DNA of 9,512 nt from Flavobacteriales bacterium (GTDB taxonomy: Bacteria > Bacteroidota > Bacteroidia > Flavobacteriales_E > Vicingaceae): positions 48,668 through 58,179 of the forward strand of contig NVVI01000005.1 of the NCBI GenBank assembly GCA_002402165.1. Reading direction: 5' to 3'. Every line of letters starts with the position of its first letter. Within the stretch, counting starts at the first letter, position 1. Positions 1-7,324 of the stretch are shown in pieces. A model generated the notes under the pieces. That model was not told the DNA's origin, made no database searches, and saw only the letters and a list, made by a program, of their open reading frames with translations. The translations under genes were made by a program, and so were the position numbers.

Positions 1-72
1 CTATCATTTTACAAACAAAATTGCGAAACATTATTAATGCTCCGTTAATTGAAAAATATAATATTTAAACTG

Positions 73-104
73 TTGTACAATAGGAATAAAAAGATCTAAT
101 TTTC
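73..104 (+). promoter_or_regulatory. Candidate promoter of the radical SAM gene
   Basis: TTG at 73-75 is followed after 21 bases by TAATTTTC at 97-104. This resembles the Bacteroidota promoter (TTTG near -33, TAnnTTTG near -7) with one mismatch in the last base of the -7 box. A transcript starting about 6 bases further on would leave a leader of roughly a dozen bases before the ATG at 123. The rest of 1-122 is AT-rich and shows nothing else recognisable. Confidence 0.3.
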
Positions 105-122
105 ATTCTTATTTAGCTAAAA

Positions 123-1055
123 ATGCAATTCAGCAACAATAAACGTTACAACGATTACTCCTCCTTTATTAAGAATTTTTTTTCTGAACGAGTACAAAAA
201 ATTTCTTTAGATACAGGTTTTACTTGTCCGAATAGAGACGGGACGAAAGGAACTGGAGGTTGTATCTATTGCAACAACAACACCTTTAACCCTTATTACT
301 GTAAGCCGAGCAAAAGTATTACTCAACAACTGGATGAAGGAATAGCATTTTTTTCTAAGAAATATAAAACCCAGCAATATTTAGCTTATTTCCAAGCTTA
401 TACCAATACGTATGCTGACATTGATTTGGTTAAAGAATTATATGATGAAGCCATCAATCATCCTCAAGTTATTGGTCTAGTCATTGGTACTCGACCAGAT
501 TGCATCAATGAAGAATTAATTGGTTTTTTAGCTGGTTTAGCCCAAAACTATTTTATTTCTTTAGAGTTTGGAATAGAAAGTACCTTAGACCGGACTTTAG
601 AAATGGTTAATCGTTGTCATACTTTTGAAGAAACCAAGGCAGCTTACGAATTAGCTAAGGATAAAGGAATGTATTTGGGTGCACACATGATAATTGGTTT
701 GCCAGGAGAGAGTAAAGCAGACATCTTGAACCATGCCAAAGAACTTTCTAAATTACCTATTCATACCTTAAAGCTTCATCACTTACAAGTAGTAAAACAT
801 ACAATGATGGCGATACAATTAAAAGAAAATCCAGAAATATTTGAGTTGTTTACTGCTGAAGAATACATTGATTTAATTACTGATTTTGTGGCTCTTTTGC
901 GACCAGATATTATCATAGAACGATTTATTAGCGAATCGCCTGCTCATTTGTTAATTGCTCCTCAATGGAATGGAATGAAAAACTTTGAAGTAATAGCAAA
1001 AATTGACAAAAAACTAATTGAAAAAAACCTTTGGCAAGGGAAGAATTTTAATTAA
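123..1055 (+). CDS. Radical SAM protein, YhcC/TIGR01212 family
   Basis: This 310-residue protein belongs to the TIGR01212 family of radical SAM proteins, represented by E. coli YhcC, whose length is nearly identical. The cluster-binding cysteines are Cys35, Cys47 and Cys50, in the spacing C-x11-C-x2-C inside the stretch FTCPNRDGTKGTGGCIYC. This arrangement replaces the classical CxxxCxxC loop and is characteristic of the family. Further along, GTRPDCI (about residues 122-128), the LEFGIES strand (about 147-153) and AHMIIGLPGE (about 186-195) fit the radical SAM barrel. By family knowledge it binds a [4Fe-4S] cluster and SAM in the cytoplasm; its physiological substrate is not settled. The gene stands alone and converges on the cytochrome gene, so context gives no functional clue. 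The ATG at 123 gives the family's usual N-terminus. Confidence 0.93.
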   Translation: MQFSNNKRYNDYSSFIKNFFSERVQKISLDTGFTCPNRDGTKGTGGCIYCNNNTFNPYYCKPSKSITQQLDEGIAFFSKKYKTQQYLAYFQAYTNTYADIDLVKELYDEAINHPQVIGLVIGTRPDCINEELIGFLAGLAQNYFISLEFGIESTLDRTLEMVNRCHTFEETKAAYELAKDKGMYLGAHMIIGLPGESKADILNHAKELSKLPIHTLKLHHLQVVKHTMMAIQLKENPEIFELFTAEEYIDLITDFVALLRPDIIIERFISESPAHLLIAPQWNGMKNFEVIAKIDKKLIEKNLWQGKNFN

Positions 1056-1058
1056 TTA

Positions 1059-1107
1059 TCATCCTGAGAGATGTCATAGTGAGTTTATCGAACTATCATC
1101 GAAGGAT
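1059..1107. repeat. Nested hairpin repeat, probable bidirectional terminator
   Basis: This lies between the convergent stops at 1055 and 1122. ATCCT (1061-1065) pairs with AGGAT (1103-1107), GATG (1070-1073) with CATC (1097-1100), and ATAGT (1076-1080) with ACTAT (1092-1096), leaving the loop GAGTTTATCGA (1081-1091). The inner part is a complete copy of the repeat family also found at 5349-5450 and 8421-8481. The outer arms with GAG and TCGA look like a second copy split by the inner one. The position suggests it ends transcription from both sides, although no strong T-run follows. The sequence is seen directly; the terminator role is inference. Confidence 0.6.
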
Positions 1108-1121
1108 AGACAATTATACAA

Positions 1122-2327
1122 TTACCTAACCTTAAACTCATATTCCTCCTTAAAAATGGAAATAAACAACGGATAATCATCTCCTAACTTATTGTACTTA
1201 GCAGTTTCTTCGTTCATTCGATGTTTTGTTACCCTAACCATAAGTGTGTATTTCCCCTTTAATTTCATCACATTTAAAAAAGTGAAAATTCTTTCCTCTC
1301 CAGGATTCAGATTGTTATCATTAAGCTTTTTTGCTTCAGGATACCACTGCCATTTCTCTCCTATTCTATCTTTTTGAGTAGCTACCACTTTACCCGATAA
1401 ATTTTTAATTTCAAATTGAATGATAAAAAAACGTTCTGGATCACCAGTTGGAACTCGATGTCCTGCATGCTCGTTTTTAACTTTTAAGGCATAAGTCAAT
1501 TTTTCATTCACCTTATATATATATTTTATTTTTTGAGGAGTTATTTCTAATCCATTTAACATTGTGGTGGTTGCACCTTTCAACTTTGGGATTCCTGAAC
1601 CAGAAAAATAATGAAACCTACTTTTTCGTTTTCCATAACCAGCAACTACTTCACGAAAAGTTTCTTCCATGTGGCACGAAATACAATTTTTATTTCCATA
1701 AAACGGTCCAGACTTCCACTCATCTCCTGTTTGAAAAGTACACGCCAATGTTGGAGTAATTACTGCTACAGCATTATGGCAAGAAATACACAATTGTTCC
1801 GACAAATGTTTAGTATCCTTCACCGTTTTATGAGGTGCCTTATTGGTTCCTGTTGGCCCAATAATTACATTATTTCTTACATGACAAGAAGCGCAATTAA
1901 TTCCTTCTTGCTGTAAATCTTTATCAAAATAGGGGTTCTTTTCTTTTACAGGTCGGTAAATATCTCCATTAATTAATCCTTTAATGATGTACTCTTGCTG
2001 ATTTTGAAGTGGTATGTGGCAATTGATGCACATGAATGGACTCGACTCTTTTTTTAACTCTGCCTGAAATTGTAAATCTGTCCAAGCGTGAGCATGAGTT
2101 GACATTTTCCATTCTTGATAATGTTGTTGATGACAAGCCCCACATTGTGCTGAACTTAATGAAGACAATCCTTCTGGAACTTCTTGATTGGGAATAGCAA
2201 ACTCCCAATGATTGGTTAATGGAGTGGTTTTTTCTTCTACGTATTTTTCTAATTCTTCAGAATTACAGCCAAAACAAATTATGCTGATTATGAGTAAAAT
2301 ATATGGTGTTTTATTTTCAATTAACAT
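1122..2327 (-). CDS. Pentaheme c-type cytochrome, probable lipoprotein
   Basis: The protein has 401 residues with five CxxCH heme-attachment motifs: CGACH (62-66), CINCH (100-104), CASCH (145-149), CISCH (180-184) and CISCH (215-219). The N-terminus has a hydrophobic segment (about residues 9-20) ending in CFG-Cys21-NSEE, which resembles a lipoprotein signal peptide, so export and membrane anchoring on the periplasmic or outer face are likely. The heme region resembles the cytochrome c554-like multiheme proteins, with AQCGACHQQHYQEWKMSTHA as the typical first-heme context. Residues from about 240 to the end have no heme motif and look like a beta-rich domain. A role in respiratory or extracytoplasmic electron transfer is inferred; no partner oxidoreductase is adjacent. 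I chose the ATG at 2327. Reading could extend to a TTG at 2336, but that codon lies inside a promoter-like box. Specific substrate unknown. Confidence 0.85.
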   Translation of the reverse strand: MLIENKTPYILLIISIICFGCNSEELEKYVEEKTTPLTNHWEFAIPNQEVPEGLSSLSSAQCGACHQQHYQEWKMSTHAHAWTDLQFQAELKKESSPFMCINCHIPLQNQQEYIIKGLINGDIYRPVKEKNPYFDKDLQQEGINCASCHVRNNVIIGPTGTNKAPHKTVKDTKHLSEQLCISCHNAVAVITPTLACTFQTGDEWKSGPFYGNKNCISCHMEETFREVVAGYGKRKSRFHYFSGSGIPKLKGATTTMLNGLEITPQKIKYIYKVNEKLTYALKVKNEHAGHRVPTGDPERFFIIQFEIKNLSGKVVATQKDRIGEKWQWYPEAKKLNDNNLNPGEERIFTFLNVMKLKGKYTLMVRVTKHRMNEETAKYNKLGDDYPLFISIFKEEYEFKVR

Positions 2328-2333
2328 CGTAAA

Positions 2334-2341
2334 CAAAGATA
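2334..2341 (-). promoter_or_regulatory. Candidate -7 box of the cytochrome gene
   Basis: On the minus strand this reads TATCTTTG, an exact match to the Bacteroidota TAnnTTTG box. It is only 6 bases from the ATG at 2327, so the transcript would be nearly leaderless. No clear TTG element lies about 20 bases upstream, so the call is weak. Confidence 0.25.
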
Positions 2342-2369
2342 AGAAAGCTAAGGATTATTTTTACTTATA

Positions 2370-2385
2370 TCCCTTCCAAAAGGGA
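2370..2385. repeat. Small perfect hairpin in the divergent intergenic region
   Basis: TCCCTT (2370-2375) and AAGGGA (2380-2385) form a perfect 6-bp stem around the loop CCAA. It lies between the divergent cytochrome gene and the small membrane protein gene. It may be an operator or a remnant of a dispersed repeat; no role can be assigned. Confidence 0.35.
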
Positions 2386-2472
2386 ACAGTTACAAAAAAT
2401 TAGTGAATTTAGTGTGAGTTGTATCATGTTATAAGAAAAATAAATCGACTTATTTCGTGCTAAACTCATATT

Positions 2473-2652
2473 ATGAATTGGTTTGTAATTGCTACCGTAT
2501 GTATAATGTATCCTTTATTTGGTTTTGGAATTTATTTAATTAGAAATAGGTTAAAAAAGATACACAATTTTAATTATGTTGTTTTTATTCCAATAGGCTT
2601 AAGTTTTGTTTTAGGCTTAAGTATTTTGGCTTATGCATTACAATCAATATAG
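2473..2652 (+). CDS. Small two-helix membrane protein, unknown function
   Basis: An ATG-to-TAG reading frame of 59 codons starts MNWFVIATVCIMYPLFGFGI and ends ALQSI. It has two hydrophobic stretches (about residues 3-23 and 35-56) separated by a basic loop, RNRLKKIHN. This is a typical small inner-membrane hairpin protein with the positive loop predicted on the cytoplasmic side. I do not recognise the family. The frame fills an otherwise empty gap of about 307 bases, and its last 9 bases overlap the 3' end of the convergent methyltransferase gene. No clear Shine-Dalgarno sequence is visible, which is common in Bacteroidota. It could be a chance frame, but the clean two-helix pattern over its full length argues for a gene. 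Confidence 0.55.
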   Translation: MNWFVIATVCIMYPLFGFGIYLIRNRLKKIHNFNYVVFIPIGLSFVLGLSILAYALQSI

Positions 2653-3282
2653 CATTTTCATTCGCTTAAAACTACAAAAAGTAAAATGCTGTACTGTATT
2701 AAATGGTGTTTCATGATTTACCGATTTACACTTTATTTTCTCAAAATACGGATGAAATAACTGAGTCATTGATGTTTTCGAATACTGTTGGATATCTACT
2801 CCACTACACTTTTTTGGACCACCTACTGAAAAAGTACCAATTACCATAACTCCTTCTTCTACAATATGGTTTACAGTAGTGTTAATGTATTTTTTCACAT
2901 CACTTTGGCTAATAAGAAAGTGAAAAGCAGCCCTATCATGCCAAAAATCATACTTTTCTGTAGGATAAAAATTAGCTGCATCAGCAATAATCCATTTAAC
3001 TTTTTCTGCTTTATTACCCAACCGTTTTTTTGCCTTTTCAATTGCACGTTTTGAAATATCTAATACAGTTATATTTCTATAGCCCAATTTGAGTAAACAA
3101 TCTACAAAGAAACTATCTCCTCCTCCAACATCAATTATCTTTGCTGTAAAAGATAAATTAAGCTCTTTAACAAATGCTAATGAGGTGGTAGGAGTTGACT
3201 GATACCAACTTACATCTTTAAGATCTTTTGTTTGATAAATATTTTCCCAATGTTCTTTTCTATTCAAATTGGTTTGATCCAT
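2644..3282 (-). CDS. Class I SAM-dependent methyltransferase
   Basis: The protein has 212 residues from the ATG at 3282. The SAM-binding motif I is IIDVGGGDS (residues 49-57), the following acidic residue of strand 2 is Asp75 in TVLDIS, and a second acidic turn is IIADA with Asp101. The opening EHWENIYQTK and the stretch FWHDRAAFHFL (about 113-122) are typical of a common small bacterial methyltransferase group of about 200 residues. The substrate is not known and cannot be read from the sequence. An in-frame ATG at 3324 would add 14 residues but overlap the upstream transporter gene by 20 bases. The ATG at 3282 leaves a 22-base gap, has GAAAAGA upstream, and gives the usual N-terminus. Co-transcription with the cation transporter gene is likely from the spacing. 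A link between their functions is not evident. Confidence 0.85.
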   Translation of the reverse strand: MDQTNLNRKEHWENIYQTKDLKDVSWYQSTPTTSLAFVKELNLSFTAKIIDVGGGDSFFVDCLLKLGYRNITVLDISKRAIEKAKKRLGNKAEKVKWIIADAANFYPTEKYDFWHDRAAFHFLISQSDVKKYINTTVNHIVEEGVMVIGTFSVGGPKKCSGVDIQQYSKTSMTQLFHPYFEKIKCKSVNHETPFNTVQHFTFCSFKRMKMLY

Positions 3283-3304
3283 AATTTTAAATCTTTTCAC
3301 TATA

Positions 3305-4177
3305 TTAATAATCTGGTTCAACATGAATTAACACATCTGCTATTTCTGGTAATTTACGTTGTAATTCTCTTTTTAAATTGTGGGCTATTTCATGTCCTTT
3401 TTTTACTGTTATGTCTCCTTTTACAATTACATGCAAATCAACATGAAATGCAATTCCTGCTTTTCGAACAAAACATTTCTCAGTATCAATAACTCCATCA
3501 ACAACCTTAGAAATTTCTCGAATTTCTAATATCATATCATCGTATAAATGTTCATCCATTATTTCGCTAAGTGCAGGCCTAAAGATTAAATAAGCATTAA
3601 AAACAATAAATCCTGAAGCAATTAGTGCAGCATAATCATCAGCTACTTCATATCCTTTTCCCATGTAAATAGCAATTGATATTCCTATAAAAGCCATTAA
3701 TGAAGTAATGGCATCACTTCTATGATGCCATGCATCCGCTTTTAAAGAAGTACTTTTTGTTTCTTCACTTTTTTTAGATACAATTCGGTAAAAAACTTCT
3801 TTAATCACTACAATTATTGCCAATACAATTAATGTATAACTCTCAGGCACTTCATGTGGTGTTTGAATGTTTTGAATGCTTTTATAGGCAATTATTGTGG
3901 CCGAAATAACTAAAAAACCAACCACCATAAATGTAACTAATGGCTCTGCTTTTCCATGACCATAAGGATGGTTTTTGTCTGCAGGTTTAGTTGAATATTT
4001 TAAACCAAACAAAACCAAGATAGAAGCAAATACATCTGTGGTAGATTCTATAGCATCAGCAATTAATGCATAAGAATTTCCAAAAAAACCGGTTACTCCT
4101 TTAGCAATTGCGAATAGAATATTCCCAACAATACTTAGGTATATGGTAGCAATTGCTTTTTGCTTATTTGTATTCAT
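3305..4177 (-). CDS. Cation diffusion facilitator family metal exporter
   Basis: This 290-residue inner-membrane protein has the layout of the CDF family: six predicted helices in about residues 10-200, then a cytoplasmic domain in about 210-290. Helix 2 has ADAIESTTD, giving Glu44-x3-Asp48, and helix 5 has DAWHHRSD, giving His151-x3-Asp155. Together these form the transport metal site. The loop KPADKNHPYGHGKAEPL (about 64-80) is a strong family signature. The C-terminal HVDLHV (245-250) and HVEPDY (285-290) are typical metal ligands of the cytoplasmic domain. Such proteins export Zn, Fe, Mn or Co in exchange for protons. Glu in place of His at the first position of the HxxxD motif makes a strictly zinc-specific role less certain. 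The gene precedes the methyltransferase gene on the same strand. Confidence 0.93.
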   Translation of the reverse strand: MNTNKQKAIATIYLSIVGNILFAIAKGVTGFFGNSYALIADAIESTTDVFASILVLFGLKYSTKPADKNHPYGHGKAEPLVTFMVVGFLVISATIIAYKSIQNIQTPHEVPESYTLIVLAIIVVIKEVFYRIVSKKSEETKSTSLKADAWHHRSDAITSLMAFIGISIAIYMGKGYEVADDYAALIASGFIVFNAYLIFRPALSEIMDEHLYDDMILEIREISKVVDGVIDTEKCFVRKAGIAFHVDLHVIVKGDITVKKGHEIAHNLKRELQRKLPEIADVLIHVEPDY

Positions 4178-4199
4178 TTTGTAACTAAGAATCGGTTAT

Positions 4200-4207
4200 C
4201 AAAGTTA
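4200..4207 (-). promoter_or_regulatory. Candidate -7 box of the CDF transporter gene
   Basis: On the minus strand the sequence reads TAACTTTG, matching TAnnTTTG, 22 bases before the ATG at 4177. The upstream -33 element is not convincing; a TTG lies closer than the usual spacing. It suggests that the transporter gene has its own promoter, separate from korB. Confidence 0.35.
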
Positions 4208-4247
4208 TAGAAAATGAGCAATCTATTAATTAAAAATCCTTTATTTT

Positions 4248-4271
4248 AAACTCAAAATATTCTCTGAGTTT
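4248..4271 (-). terminator. Weak terminator candidate after korB
   Basis: AAACTCA (4248-4254) and TGAGTTT (4265-4271) form a 7-bp stem with a 10-base loop, 20 bases beyond the korB stop. On the minus strand it is followed by an A/T-rich stretch with a short T-run somewhat further on. The stem is poor in GC, so termination may be inefficient. The position suits the end of the oah-korB block. Confidence 0.4.
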
Positions 4272-4290
4272 GCTACCTAAAACTAAATGT

Positions 4291-5316
4291 CTATTTTACC
4301 TTAAACGTATTCCCACTTAAAAACAAATCATCCAAAGAATTAAATTTAGAGTTTTCCATTTCATGTTTACGTTGATTATGTAAAGCCTCATCATAAGTAG
4401 TAGCTTTTACATTTCTTATTACTCCCATAGCAACAGGAAACTCTAGTAGTTTCATTTGCGTTAACATGTACTGTAACGTTTTGTTTTCATTTTCAGCATC
4501 ATGCACTAAAATATCAGCTTCAGTAATTCCGTTTTCACCAATAGTAACTACTTCTAACTCCAAACCATTTAAACGAATTCCTTTAGTATTCTCTGCTCCA
4601 AAAAGCATAGGTTCTCCATGTTTTAAGAAAAGTTGATTGTCAGCTTTGGTTTCTTTTGCTGTAAGTGTTGCATGTATTTTATCATTAAAAATTACACAAT
4701 TTTGTAGTATTTCTACCACAGAAAAACCTTTATGTTGTTCAGCTTGTTTAAATACCTCTACCATCATTTTAACATCAGTATCTGGCACACGAGCAAAAAA
4801 CCTACTGTTTGATCCTAATGCCAATTCACCGGGATTAAATGGTTCTTCTACCGTTCCGTGAGGAGACGATTTAGTTACTTTTCCTTTTTCTGAAGTAGGT
4901 GAATATTGACCTTTTGTTAGCCCATATATTTCATTATTAAACAATAGTAAATTAATGTCAACATTTCTTCTTACCGCATGAATAAAATGGTTTCCTCCAA
5001 TCGCTAATGAATCTCCATCACCAGAAACCATCCAAACACTTAAATCTGGATTAGCAATTTTTGTTCCTGTAGCAACTCCAGCTGCTCTACCATGTATGGT
5101 ATGAAATCCATAACAATCCATGTAATATGGAAATCTTGAAGAGCAACCAATCCCTGAAATGAAAGTAGCTTTTTCTTTTGGGATATTTAACTCTGATAAG
5201 GTTTTTTTAACTGCATTTAACACTGCATAATCTCCACAACCAGGGCACCATTTCACTTCTTGATCGCTACCATATTCTTTAGGCTTTAACAAACATTGTA
5301 TTGTTTCTGTCTCCAT
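4291..5316 (-). CDS. korB: 2-oxoglutarate:ferredoxin oxidoreductase, beta subunit (KorB)
   Basis: This 341-residue protein is the thiamine-diphosphate-binding subunit of a 2-oxoacid:ferredoxin oxidoreductase. WCPGCGDY with Cys24 and Cys27, GIGCSSR with Cys58, and Cys207 in ILQNCVIF match the four cysteines that hold one [4Fe-4S] cluster in this subunit type. The TPP/Mg site is GDGDSLAIGGNH (99-110) followed by NNEIYGLTKGQ (127-137). Together with KorA it converts 2-oxoglutarate, CoA and oxidised ferredoxin to succinyl-CoA, CO2 and reduced ferredoxin in the cytoplasm. The length fits the small subunit of the two-subunit KGOR type. The start lies 172 bases after the korA stop, and the gap is filled with hairpin repeats. 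Whether korB is read only from the upstream promoter cannot be told. Other 2-oxoacids cannot be excluded by sequence alone. Confidence 0.92.
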   Translation of the reverse strand: METETIQCLLKPKEYGSDQEVKWCPGCGDYAVLNAVKKTLSELNIPKEKATFISGIGCSSRFPYYMDCYGFHTIHGRAAGVATGTKIANPDLSVWMVSGDGDSLAIGGNHFIHAVRRNVDINLLLFNNEIYGLTKGQYSPTSEKGKVTKSSPHGTVEEPFNPGELALGSNSRFFARVPDTDVKMMVEVFKQAEQHKGFSVVEILQNCVIFNDKIHATLTAKETKADNQLFLKHGEPMLFGAENTKGIRLNGLELEVVTIGENGITEADILVHDAENENKTLQYMLTQMKLLEFPVAMGVIRNVKATTYDEALHNQRKHEMENSKFNSLDDLFLSGNTFKVK

Positions 5317-5348
5317 TTATTTATCGTTTACGTCATTTGAGAATCAAC

Positions 5349-5450
5349 TGTCATCCTGAGCTTGTCGAAGGATAAAGTTTATGAAGCAATCTCATTAATA
5401 AAATTGTTTCATTTTATTTTCTCCAACACTTCGACAGGCTCAGTGTGACA
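5349..5450. repeat. Inverted pair of hairpin repeats between korA and korB
   Basis: Copy one (5349-5373) has TGTC, then arm ATCCT, core GAGCTTGTCGA and arm AGGAT. Copy two lies inverted (5426-5450): on the minus strand it has TGTC, arm ACACT, core GAGCCTGTCGA and arm AGTGT. Each can fold alone. The two can also pair with each other over about 22 positions with one mismatch and two G-T pairs, looping out 5371-5428. Copy two is flanked by ATTTTATTTT (5411-5420) and its inverse (5450-5459), which lengthens its own stem. The same family occurs at 1059-1107 and 8421-8481. Confidence 0.8.
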
Positions 5451-5456
5451 AAATAA

Positions 5457-5474
5457 AATTCGCAATGACGAATT
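5457..5474. repeat. Short hairpin just after the korA stop
   Basis: AATTCG (5457-5462) and CGAATT (5469-5474) form a perfect 6-bp stem around CAATGA, 15 bases beyond the korA stop codon. It joins the neighbouring repeat pair and may belong to the same composite element. It could slow 3' decay of the upstream message or attenuate read-through into korB; this is inference. Confidence 0.4.
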
Positions 5475-5488
5475 AATTAATAATTATA

Positions 5489-7324
5489 TCAGGCATCGCC
5501 TGCTTCCAAAATTTCATTAAACTGTTCTTTCAATTCCTTTATTTTAAAAGGTAGTCCTTGCATTTTATTGTAACGCTCAAATTTAAATTGAGGGAATTGA
5601 GCTTGTAAATAATTAGCAAATTGTCCGTTGTTTAATTCACACACCACTATTCTCTCAAATCCTTCAAATATTTCTCCTGTATTTTTTGGTAACGGATTAA
5701 TGTAATTGAAATGGGTAAAAGCAATGTTATTTCTTTCCTGCTGTAATTCATTTACTGCTCCAAAAATTACTCCAAATTGTCCTCCCCAGCCAACTACTAG
5801 CAATTTATTTGCATTTTTTCCTTTTACTCGTTGTAAAGGAATAGAATTGGCCACTCTGGCTACTTTCTCGTCTCTTATCTGAATCATTTTTTCATGATTC
5901 AATGGCATGTAAGAAACATTTCCAGTAACGTCTTCTTTTTCTAAACCACCTATTCTGTGCTCGTATCCTGGAGTTCCCGGTGTTACCCATTTACGGGCTA
6001 ATGTTTCAGCATTTCGTTTGTAAGGAGCCCATTCTTCTACATTATTGCATGTATTGGGGCAAATCTCTTCCAACTCATCCAATAGTTTTACTTTCCAAGG
6101 TTCTGCACCATTAGCAATGTAACTTTCTGTCAATAATATTACAGGAGTCATGTGCTCTATAGCGATACGACAAGCTTCAAAAGCCCAATCGAAACACGTA
6201 GCTGGTGTACTTGCAGAAATTACTACCGCAGGACTGTCTCCATTTCTTCCAAAAAGTGCTTGAGATAAATCACTTTGTTCTGTTTTTGTTGGTAAACCTG
6301 TAGATGGTCCACCACGCTGTACATTAACAATTACCAATGGTAATTCAGCCATAATAGCTAAACCAATGGCTTCTGTTTTCAGTGCCATTCCTGGCCCTGA
6401 AGTAGTAGTTATCGCCAAATCACCAGCAAAACTGGCTCCTATGGCTGAGCACACTCCAGCAATTTCATCTTCTGCTTGAAATATCTTCACACCACTCCAC
6501 TTATGTTTGGTTAACTCATGTAAAATATCTGTTGCTGGAGTAATTGGATACGTTCCTAAAAATAAATCTCTATTCGCTTTTTTAGCTGCTGCCATCAAAC
6601 CCCATGCTGTAGCCTCATTACCAGTAATATTTCTGTACACCCCAGCTACTTTTTTTGCTGGAGGAACAATGAACGATGTTTTAAAAGCTTCAATGGTTTC
6701 AGCAAAATTATGCCCTGTTTTTAGTACAGTAATATTTGCTTGAGCGATTAATGGTTTCTTGCCAAATTTTTGATTAAAGAATTCTATCGTTTGTTCTAAA
6801 GGCTCATTAAATAACCAAAAAATCATACCTAAAGCAAACATGTTTTTACAACGCACCATACTCTTATTGTCTAATCCTAAATCAGCAATACTCGTTTTGG
6901 TTAGTGAAGTAATGGGTGCTTCGATAATTTTGTATTCCGCCAAGGTTCCGTCTTCTAATGGATCTCCTTCAAAGCCAGCTTTTTCTAAACTTTTTTTGGA
7001 GAAACTATCGCTATCAATAATTACAGTACATTCTGGTTTCAAGTTTACTAAGTTTGCATTTAATGCTGCCGGGTTCATTGCAATTAATACATCTGGTGCA
7101 TCACCAATACTGTGTACTCCTGATGTTCCGAAATGTACTTGAAATCCTGAAACTCCAGCTACGGTTCCTTGTGGTGCTCTAATTTCTGATGGATAATCAG
7201 GAAATGTTGCAATTTGATTTCCGATGCTGGCTGTGGTATCGGTAAATAGCGTACCAGCCAACTGCATTCCATCGCCTGAATCACCAGCAAATTTTATAAC
7301 TACTTTTTGTAATTCTGTTTTCAT
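5489..7324 (-). CDS. korA: 2-oxoglutarate:ferredoxin oxidoreductase, fused gamma-alpha subunit (KorA)
   Basis: The protein has 611 residues. The N-terminal part (about 1-200) is the gamma-type domain, with KFAGDSGDGMQLAG (11-24) and PDYPSEIRAPQGT (42-54). The alpha-type pyrimidine-binding domain follows, with GTYPITPATD (257-266), AEDEIAGVCSAIGAS (284-298), TTSGPGMALKTEA (307-319) and QRGGPSTGLPTKTEQSDL (336-353). The last part (about 505-611) is the C-terminal domain II. The GLPTKTEQSDL stretch and the fused two-subunit layout are typical of KorA and differ from single-chain pyruvate:ferredoxin oxidoreductases. The subunit sizes match the two-subunit KGOR of denitrifying aromatic degraders such as Thauera aromatica, where it feeds ferredoxin to benzoyl-CoA reductase. 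AGAGAGGGG (7328-7336) just upstream of the ATG is an unusually strong ribosome binding site for this window and is part of a repeat. Similar kor genes also serve the TCA cycle in Bacteroidota. Confidence 0.93.
   Translation of the reverse strand: MKTELQKVVIKFAGDSGDGMQLAGTLFTDTTASIGNQIATFPDYPSEIRAPQGTVAGVSGFQVHFGTSGVHSIGDAPDVLIAMNPAALNANLVNLKPECTVIIDSDSFSKKSLEKAGFEGDPLEDGTLAEYKIIEAPITSLTKTSIADLGLDNKSMVRCKNMFALGMIFWLFNEPLEQTIEFFNQKFGKKPLIAQANITVLKTGHNFAETIEAFKTSFIVPPAKKVAGVYRNITGNEATAWGLMAAAKKANRDLFLGTYPITPATDILHELTKHKWSGVKIFQAEDEIAGVCSAIGASFAGDLAITTTSGPGMALKTEAIGLAIMAELPLVIVNVQRGGPSTGLPTKTEQSDLSQALFGRNGDSPAVVISASTPATCFDWAFEACRIAIEHMTPVILLTESYIANGAEPWKVKLLDELEEICPNTCNNVEEWAPYKRNAETLARKWVTPGTPGYEHRIGGLEKEDVTGNVSYMPLNHEKMIQIRDEKVARVANSIPLQRVKGKNANKLLVVGWGGQFGVIFGAVNELQQERNNIAFTHFNYINPLPKNTGEIFEGFERIVVCELNNGQFANYLQAQFPQFKFERYNKMQGLPFKIKELKEQFNEILEAGDA

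Noticed and set aside
73..80. Palindrome TTGTACAA as an operator
   Set aside because: It is an isolated 8-base palindrome in AT-rich DNA, expected by chance, with no second copy.
2328..2336. TTG start of the cytochrome gene at 2336
   Set aside because: The ATG at 2327 gives a normal lipoprotein signal peptide, and the TTG lies within a TATCTTTG promoter-like box.
3283..3324. Upstream ATG (3324) of the methyltransferase
   Set aside because: It would overlap the transporter gene by 20 bases and add 14 residues not typical of the family. The ATG at 3282 has better spacing and an upstream GAAAAGA.
4291..7324. Pyruvate:ferredoxin oxidoreductase
   Set aside because: The fused gamma-alpha chain with GLPTKTEQSDL, the separate beta subunit of 341 residues and the lack of a fused ferredoxin domain fit the 2-oxoglutarate type better, though sequence alone does not fix the substrate.
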